Part shown: positions 1 to 4,757 of the stretch, piece by piece
Position numbering within the stretch: the first letter of the stretch is position 1
How the letters are laid out: each line of letters starts with the position of its first letter
Assembly: GCA_009702725.1 (NCBI GenBank)
Contig: WLHM01000092.1
Coordinates: 1 to 5,887 of the forward strand
DNA from: Actinomycetota bacterium
Lineage (GTDB): Bacteria; Actinomycetota; Actinomycetes; S36-B12
Reading direction: 5' to 3'
DNA: 5,887 nucleotides
Notes under the pieces: model-generated
Told to the model about the DNA's origin: nothing
Database searches by the model: none
What the model saw: only the letters and a program-made list of their open reading frames with translations
Made by a program: the position numbers and the translations under genes

Positions 1-2295
1 ATTGATGACCTTGTAGGCGGCGTTCCTGTTGCCGATCAACACCGCGGTTGCCGTGGTGAAGCCGGTGCCGATGAGAGAGATCGTGTTGCCGCCGGCTATT
101 GGCCCAGAAGCTGGGCTCACCCCGAGAATTTCAAAGGCCGAGCCACCGCCACCGCCACCACTTGATCCGCCGCCGCTACTAGAACCACCGCTACTTGATC
201 CACCACCTGAGCCACCGCCACCGGATGGAGTTCCGTATGGGCCGCCCGGGTCAATGACCGAGAAGGAGCGCACATATGCCAGCAGGTTCGGGCTGCCGTA
301 AGTTTCGACGATCCGATTTATCGAGGAATATGTAGTTAGTGCGGTAGCAACTTGGGCCGGTGTCGCTGAGTTGTTTAGGCCGAGATAAACAGCGGCCACG
401 CCTGCTACATGTGGTGAGGCCATTGAGGTGCCACTCATGGTTGCCGCTGCGGTATCGGATGAAATGCCGGCCGACAAAATGGTGACACCAGGACCAAAGA
501 TGTCAACGCAGGAGCCATAGTTGGAGAAGTAAGCAATAGTGTCGTTGCTATCTGTTGCTCCTACCGTGATAGCAGTTACCTCGCGCGCCGGGCTGTAGTT
601 GCAAGCATCAGCACTGCTATTGCCCGCGGCCACCACGGCGGTGATGCCATCAGCGACAGCGGCGGCTATCGCATCGTCCATTGTCTTACTTGCACTGCCA
701 CCAAGGCTCAGATTCATGACAGCTGGTGTACCGGCCACGTGGTCACTGATCGCCCAATTGATGCCATCGACCACACCGGCGGTCGAGCCACTTCCGCTGC
801 AGTCGAGAACTCGAACAGGCACGACGGTCGCTAACTTTGCGACACCGTACGTGGTGCCGGCAACGGTGCCGGCGACATGGGTGCCGTGACCGTGGCAGTC
901 TTGGGGAGTGCCCCCGATTGCCGAGTAACCGGTCAAGGTTCTGCCGGTGAACTCCGAGTGGCTGGTGCGAACCCCGGTATCAACGATGTAGGCCTTTACC
1001 CCCAGGCCGGTGCCCGCGGGGGTGTATTGGGTATCTAGGGGAAGGGTGTGGCTGTCGAGTCGATCGAGGCCCCACGGCGCGCAGCCTTGGGTGCCTGGGG
1101 GCACCGAGGACCCACAACTCGCGGTTGGTGTTGCAGAGGGTGAAGCCGATGGCGTGGGCGTTGCGGTTGGCGCCACACCTGGCCGAATCTCATATAGGTA
1201 CCGGCCATTAACGGTTGGAGTCACGTTGGAGCGGCCGATGAGCGAACTGCCGGCACCGTCGATCAAGGTGCTCGGGCTTGTCAATCGAGTTGCGATGATG
1301 TTAGTGCCGGTTTGATTAACCGGATTCGCGTAGCCGATCACGAATTTACCGTTGCTACTCGACGTTGGTGCCAGCACTTTGTCGTAGTTGAAGATCAGGT
1401 CAATATTTTCACTGCCACGATCCAAGATAATAAGTTGGAACGAGAATTTAACTCCGGAGGCACTGTATTCACCAACGTTGACCCAGTTGACGCAGTAACC
1501 AGCGGTGCTACCAAACGAGGCGTTGCCCGCTGCACTAAGTGGGCCATAGGTGACGGCGGACGTGGCCCCATTGTTGGTATCGATGTCGGTAAACAGCGGG
1601 AGGACAAGCGGGCGAATAGTTGTGCTCAAATCAATGGTGCCCCAGTCGCTGAACCCTCCGCGGCCGTCATCGAAGCTGATACCACCATTGTTGTTGACGT
1701 AAATAGCGCTATATGAAGTACCAAACCAGTTGGCGCTAAACCCGAGTGGCGTTGAAGGTGAGCTACCATCATCAATGCGCCCCATCGAGTTAGTGGTGCA
1801 GCCACTGTCGGCGAACACTGCGCCGGTATTAATGCTGAAAACTTGGTCGGCTTCGACGCGAGAAACCCCAGCGAGCTTCGCAAGTGCTGCCGCGTCTTCT
1901 GGTGTCATTTCCGCGGCGAAACCATTTATCGCTTTATCGAAGGTGTCGGTGACGGTGCCACCTAGGGTTTCGATACTTGCTGCGACCGCCGCCTCGGATC
2001 CATCCCTTACCGAAATGAGGTAAGTCTTTTCGCCAGTTGCTGGGGTGGTGGTTGTTGGTGACGAGGTCACCGAAGGTGAAGCGCTGGACGCCGGCGTTGC
2101 ACTGGAAACCGGTGTTGGCTCAAGGGTGCCAAGGCCCGGGGAGGCGGAGGGGACGGGGGCGGCTGGATCACCGGCGATATCAGCGGCGGCGGTGGTTGCC
2201 CACATGGATGCAGCGACGACGGCAGCGACGCAGGTCAGCGACACCGTTAGGCGCTTTGAGCCACTTGCCATTTCTGATAACCCCGATCGTTTCAT
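1..2295 (-). CDS. Secreted proteinase K-type subtilisin-like serine protease (S8) with I9, NIDO and IPT/TIG domains; C-terminus cut by window edge
   Basis: An open frame of 765 codons without a stop runs off the left edge. Residues 1-38 form a signal peptide (basic start, hydrophobic core about 17-33, AAA before Asp39). Next come a Ser/Thr/Pro linker (41-88), an I9 propeptide (about 90-156), a NIDO domain (about 163-372, with YVNNNGGISF, PLFTDIDT and CVNWVNVGEY) and a second linker (374-393). The S8 domain (about 403-680) has Asp439 in YIVDTGV, His470 in GHGTHVAG, oxyanion Asn559 in AAGNSS and Ser624 in GTSMASPHVAG, so the triad is intact. Sequence around the triad resembles proteinase K/aqualysin enzymes. 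A Gly/Ser linker (684-718) leads into an IPT/TIG domain (from 721). The mature visible part has eight cysteines, which suggests disulfides outside the cell. It should degrade extracellular protein after removal of I9. The start is ATG 2295, with an in-frame stop 9 nt upstream; ATG 2271 (eight residues shorter) is equally possible, as neither has a good ribosome-binding site. Plus-strand frames opposite it are shadows. Confidence 0.93.
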   Translation of the reverse strand, partial: MKRSGLSEMASGSKRLTVSLTCVAAVVAASMWATTAAADIAGDPAAPVPSASPGLGTLEPTPVSSATPASSASPSVTSSPTTTTPATGEKTYLISVRDGSEAAVAASIETLGGTVTDTFDKAINGFAAEMTPEDAAALAKLAGVSRVEADQVFSINTGAVFADSGCTTNSMGRIDDGSSPSTPLGFSANWFGTSYSAIYVNNNGGISFDDGRGGFSDWGTIDLSTTIRPLVLPLFTDIDTNNGATSAVTYGPLSAAGNASFGSTAGYCVNWVNVGEYSASGVKFSFQLIILDRGSENIDLIFNYDKVLAPTSSSNGKFVIGYANPVNQTGTNIIATRLTSPSTLIDGAGSSLIGRSNVTPTVNGRYLYEIRPGVAPTATPTPSASPSATPTASCGSSVPPGTQGCAPWGLDRLDSHTLPLDTQYTPAGTGLGVKAYIVDTGVRTSHSEFTGRTLTGYSAIGGTPQDCHGHGTHVAGTVAGTTYGVAKLATVVPVRVLDCSGSGSTAGVVDGINWAISDHVAGTPAVMNLSLGGSASKTMDDAIAAAVADGITAVVAAGNSSADACNYSPAREVTAITVGATDSNDTIAYFSNYGSCVDIFGPGVTILSAGISSDTAAATMSGTSMASPHVAGVAAVYLGLNNSATPAQVATALTTYSSINRIVETYGSPNLLAYVRSFSVIDPGGPYGTPSGGGGSGGGSSSGGSSSGGGSSGGGGGGSAFEILGVSPASGPIAGGNTISLIGTGFTTATAVLIGNRNAAYKVIN
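139..225 (-). repeat. Gly/Ser codon repeat encoding a flexible linker in the subtilase
   Basis: This imperfect GGT/GGC/TCA/AGT-rich run encodes about 29 residues made only of Gly and Ser (residues 691-719, in patterns such as GGGGSGGGSSSGGSSS). It separates the S8 catalytic domain from the IPT/TIG domain. On the plus strand it reads as a proline-rich frame, which explains the spurious proline-rich open frame there. Confidence 0.85.
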
Positions 2296-2351
2296 TTGCG
2301 CTTATGAATCAGACGCCACATGTGACCTCGAGGTTCCCTAAGCGTTCGAGC

Positions 2352-2380
2352 ATTGTAAAAGGCAGATCAGGACTACCTAA
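2352..2380 (-). promoter_or_regulatory. Candidate promoter of the subtilase gene
   Basis: On the minus strand TACAAT (2352-2357) is a good match to the -10 consensus. It lies about 55 bases before ATG 2295. The word 17 bases further upstream is TTAGGT (2375-2380), a poor -35, so the promoter is either weak, activator-dependent or read by another sigma factor. The call is from sequence only. Confidence 0.4.
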
Positions 2381-2387
2381 ATCTGCC
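2361..2387. repeat. 7-bp inverted repeat GGCAGAT-N13-ATCTGCC, possible operator
   Basis: GGCAGAT at 2361-2367 and ATCTGCC at 2381-2387 are perfect inverted copies with centres 20 bases apart, about two helical turns. They flank the spacer and -35 area of the candidate subtilase promoter, as a repressor or activator site for a dimer might. No T-run follows on either strand, so a terminator is unlikely. Confidence 0.45.
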
Positions 2388-2453
2388 ATTTCGCGCTTGT
2401 GATTGTCGCAGAAGGTGGTGTCCACTGTCTATTACAGGTCGACAACTCTTGGT

Positions 2454-2458
2454 AGGAG
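2454..2458 (+). promoter_or_regulatory. Ribosome-binding site AGGAG of the htrA-like gene
   Basis: AGGAG ends five bases before ATG 2464 and two bases before ATG 2461. The spacing favours ATG 2464. It also argues against the in-frame TTG at 2449, which would place this site inside the coding region. Confidence 0.75.
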
Positions 2459-2463
2459 CAATG

Positions 2464-3669
2464 ATGACAACGCAACTCCCTGAACTTCCAGGACCGCAGC
2501 CCTCAGGCCCGCAGGCTGATTGGTCTGGGTCAAGTAGCCCATATTCCTCGTACTCCACATATTCCGGATATACCCCCGATGAACCGAATAACTCTGCGCG
2601 ACCCCCCTCACGTCGAGGTCGGGCAGCGGCATTAGTTGCCGGTGCTTGCGTGATGACTTTGGGCGCTGGCACCCTCGGCGGTGCGATTGGCTACTTAGCG
2701 GCCCGCGATTCGCTGGCTACCGGTCCACTGCAGGTGGCTGCGGCCTCGAGTCTGTCGGCCCCGGCCAGCGGCTCGATCGCGGCGGTTGCTGCCGCAGTGC
2801 AGCCATCGGTGGTGCAACTTGATGTCAGCGGTGATGCTGGAAGTGGCACCGGATCAGGTTTCGTCATCCGTGATGACGGCTACATCGTGACTAACAATCA
2901 CGTAGCAGGTTCGGCTAAGAGTTCAGGCTCGATCAAAGTTTCATTTGCTGACGGCACCACGGCTGATGGCACATTGGTGGGCGCTAACCCCGGTTACGAC
3001 ATCGCGGTTGTCAAAGTCGATCGCGCAAATCTAGAGGCAATTGCACTGGGGTCATCAGCAGGTCTAGTAGTAGGTGATTCAGTGATCGCTGTTGGCTCAC
3101 CACTTGGTTTGCAGGGCACCGTGACCACGGGAATTGTCAGTGCACTAAACCGGCCTGTTACCGCCGGTGGCGAAGGTGAGATGGCTTTCATCAATGCGAT
3201 TCAAACGGACGCGGCTATCAACCCGGGCAACTCCGGTGGCCCATTGGTTGATAGCACCGGCGCCGTTATTGGCGTGAACTCAGCAATCGCTTCGATGAGC
3301 TCTGGTTTAGGGCAGCCCGGTTCGATTGGTCTCGGATTTGCAATTCCGTTCGACACGGTTAAGCGCATCGTCGATGAAATCATCTCGAGTGGATCTTCAA
3401 ATACTCCGGTTATTGGAGTCAAGCTTGAGATGGCGTTCACCGGCCCCGGTGCAAAAGTTGCCGAGATCACCGGCGATGGGCCAGCGGAGATGGCGGGCCT
3501 AGCGACCGGTGACTTAATCACCAAGTTAAATGGGCAGTTAATCGCGGATGCGACGTCTTTGATAGTCACAATCCGATCAAATGCCCCGGGTGACCAAGTG
3601 ATGCTCACCGTTGTTCGGGGGGATAAGACCTTGAACATCCCGGTCACCTTGGATGCGTTGAAGTCATAA
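2464..3669 (+). CDS. HtrA/DegP-like membrane-anchored serine protease with one PDZ domain
   Basis: The 401-residue protein has a cytoplasmic Pro/Ser/Tyr-rich tail (1-50), basic residues at 50-53, one membrane segment (about 54-80), a short linker, a trypsin-like S1C domain (about 105-300) and one PDZ domain (about 315-398). The triad is His146 in TNNHV, Asp179 in YDIAV and Ser257 in GNSGGP. Family knowledge: such proteases form trimers or larger assemblies that cut or refold damaged exported proteins, and PDZ binds substrate C-termini or controls activity. Length and order match actinobacterial HtrA/PepD-type proteins with one PDZ; the exact paralogue (DegP, DegQ or PepD-like) cannot be assigned, so no symbol is given. 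The start is set by AGGAG at 2454-2458. It is divergent from the subtilase and ends at a strong terminator, so it is probably monocistronic. Confidence 0.95.
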   Translation: MTTQLPELPGPQPSGPQADWSGSSSPYSSYSTYSGYTPDEPNNSARPPSRRGRAAALVAGACVMTLGAGTLGGAIGYLAARDSLATGPLQVAAASSLSAPASGSIAAVAAAVQPSVVQLDVSGDAGSGTGSGFVIRDDGYIVTNNHVAGSAKSSGSIKVSFADGTTADGTLVGANPGYDIAVVKVDRANLEAIALGSSAGLVVGDSVIAVGSPLGLQGTVTTGIVSALNRPVTAGGEGEMAFINAIQTDAAINPGNSGGPLVDSTGAVIGVNSAIASMSSGLGQPGSIGLGFAIPFDTVKRIVDEIISSGSSNTPVIGVKLEMAFTGPGAKVAEITGDGPAEMAGLATGDLITKLNGQLIADATSLIVTIRSNAPGDQVMLTVVRGDKTLNIPVTLDALKS

Positions 3670-3678
3670 GAATCCTTT

Positions 3679-3688
3679 AATTGCAATT
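3679..3688. repeat. Perfect 10-bp palindrome AATTGCAATT after htrA stop
   Basis: AATTGCAATT begins ten bases after the htrA stop codon and is AT-rich against its surroundings. It is too short and has no loop, so it is unlikely to be a hairpin. It may be a protein-binding site or chance. Confidence 0.25.
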
Positions 3689-3698
3689 CTTCCCCTCG

Positions 3699-3745
3699 TC
3701 AGCGTGCCTGCACCCAGTTCCTCCTCCGGGGTGCGGGCACGCTGA
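3699..3745 (+). terminator. Strong hairpin terminator of the htrA-like gene
   Basis: Arms at 3699-3715 and 3729-3745 pair over 17 positions with a single G-U wobble, closing a 13-base loop. The stem is GC-rich (TCAGCGTGCC at the outer end), and the bases after it (TTCATTTCTCTCT) are T-rich but broken by C. It begins 30 bases after the htrA stop. The downstream tract is weaker than a classical U-run, which is common in high-GC genomes. Confidence 0.85.
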
Positions 3746-3768
3746 TTCATTTCTCTCTGCCGGGGCTG

Positions 3769-3790
3769 AAGATGCGCCAGCACGCATCTT
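3769..3790. terminator. Second hairpin, AAGATGCG-N6-CGCATCTT, between terminator and next gene
   Basis: An 8-bp perfect stem with a six-base loop is followed on the plus strand by two more Ts, giving TTTT from 3789. It could be a backup terminator for htrA, or an operator or leader hairpin for the gene that starts 16 bases downstream. The sequence does not decide between these. Confidence 0.5.
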
Positions 3791-3806
3791 TTGGCATGGT
3801 TAGGCA

Positions 3807-4709
3807 GTGCTCCCCAACCCGATGATGGCCGTTGAAGCTTTGCGGCGGCAAGTGGCCGATGGGTTTCGTCGAATCGTTTCGGGGGATCCAACCGGGGCAC
3901 CGGATTGGGTTAAGCAAATTGCTCAAGGTTCTGACGTCGGCTACTTTGGACCGGGTTCGGCGCCTTGGGCAGTGCATGGCGCGTTGCCGACTCTTGTTGG
4001 TGGGGTTCGAGCCTTACTGATGCAGGCCCTGCACCCTGGCGCACTCGCCGGAGTGATGCAGCACTCTCGCTATGAAACCGATGCTTTGGGACGGTTGGCA
4101 GGTACCACCAAGTGGTTGACGGTGGTGACATTCGGCGATACCGCCGCCGCCGATCGTGAGTGCGCGCGAGTTAAGGGAGTGCATCGCAAAGTGGTTGGTA
4201 CGTATATGGGATCGAATGGTGAAACCCCTTATGCGGCTGCTGACCCTGACCTACTGCGCTGGGTCCATATTGCGTTTACCGATTCGTTCTTGGCCACCCA
4301 TCAGGTATGGGGTGGCCCGATCCCGGGTGGTCCCGATGCCTATGTGCGCGAGTGGGCCAAATCCGGTGAGCTGGTTGGGGTAGTTGATCCACCGCGCTCT
4401 GTTGCCGAACTACGCGATCAACTCGCGGATTATGACCAAGTGCTAGCAGGTGGTCCGGCGGCCGCGAGCACCGTCAACTTCATCCGCAATGCACCACTTG
4501 GTACCGGAGCCAAGGTGCCTTACGCAGGGTTGTTTGCCGGAGCGGTTTCGACGATGCCTGCTGGCCACCGGGCGCTGCTGGGGCTACCGACGGTGCCCCT
4601 AGCAGTGACGAAGCCACTGGTCGGGGCCCTTCTCGGCTCCTTGTCACTAGCCTTGGGGGCGAATTCACCCTCGCAGCGGGCCGCTTTAGATCGGGTCGAC
4701 ACGCTGTAG
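3807..4709 (+). CDS. MPAB/Lcp-family (DUF2236) oxygenase-like protein
   Basis: The 300-residue product is recognised as a member of the family that includes the fungal MpaB oxygenase and the rubber oxygenase Lcp (MPAB_Lcp catalytic domain, DUF2236). The domain fills about residues 45-240. Visible family marks are ALHPGALAGV (His76), DALGRLAGTT (Arg96, Thr100), VTFGD, GVHRKVVG (His126), PYAAADPDLLRWVHIAF (His154) and a following DSFLATHQ. By analogy with Lcp, an all-helical haem b protein, His126 may be the axial haem ligand and Arg96/Thr100 may lie by the haem; that is inference. There is no signal peptide, so it probably acts in the cytoplasm. The substrate is unknown. The start is the GTG right after an in-frame TAG (3801-3803), with only a weak AGG two bases before it; ATG 3822 or 3825 are alternatives and lack any ribosome-binding site, and leaderless translation is possible. 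Confidence 0.88.
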   Translation: MLPNPMMAVEALRRQVADGFRRIVSGDPTGAPDWVKQIAQGSDVGYFGPGSAPWAVHGALPTLVGGVRALLMQALHPGALAGVMQHSRYETDALGRLAGTTKWLTVVTFGDTAAADRECARVKGVHRKVVGTYMGSNGETPYAAADPDLLRWVHIAFTDSFLATHQVWGGPIPGGPDAYVREWAKSGELVGVVDPPRSVAELRDQLADYDQVLAGGPAAASTVNFIRNAPLGTGAKVPYAGLFAGAVSTMPAGHRALLGLPTVPLAVTKPLVGALLGSLSLALGANSPSQRAALDRVDTL

Positions 4710-4722
4710 CGCACCCCGGTGT

Positions 4723-4755
4723 AGCCATCCAAAGTGGTCTCGGGTGATGATGGCT
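4723..4755. repeat. Inverted repeat AGCCATC-N19-GATGGCT between the last two genes
   Basis: AGCCATC (4723-4729) and GATGGCT (4749-4755) are perfect inverted copies in the 48-bp gap between the DUF2236 gene and the heparinase-like gene. The right arm ends two bases before ATG 4758, so folding in RNA could mask that start. No T-run follows, so it is not a convincing terminator. Confidence 0.35.
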
Positions 4756-4757
4756 TG

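Larger units (their letters stand above)
2296..2463. promoter_or_regulatory. Divergent intergenic control region between the subtilase and htrA-like genes
   Basis: This non-coding stretch of 168 bp must hold the promoters of both divergent genes. It contains a minus-strand -10-like box (2352-2357), a 7-bp inverted repeat (2361-2387), two short perfect palindromes in the subtilase leader (CACATGTG at 2317-2324 and ACCTCGAGGT at 2325-2334), and the htrA ribosome-binding site. For htrA the only -10-like word seen is TATTAC at 2430-2435, and no -35 lies at a good distance from it, so its promoter is unresolved. Confidence 0.6.

Noticed and set aside
29..2402. Several plus-strand open frames of about 90-134 codons opposite the subtilase, including a proline-rich one at 29-301
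   Set aside because: They lie antisense to a continuous 765-codon frame with complete protease motifs; their odd compositions (Pro-rich, Val/Ala-rich) come from the reverse of Gly/Ser and Thr/Ala coding repeats, and none shows a recognisable domain.
2449..2463. TTG at 2449 as the start of the HtrA-like protein
   Set aside because: The AGGAG ribosome-binding site at 2454-2458 would then be inside the gene; ATG 2464 (or 2461) is properly placed after it.
3201..3686. Minus-strand open frame of 161 codons inside htrA
   Set aside because: It is antisense to the catalytic and PDZ part of a clear HtrA protein and has no recognisable motif or ribosome-binding site.
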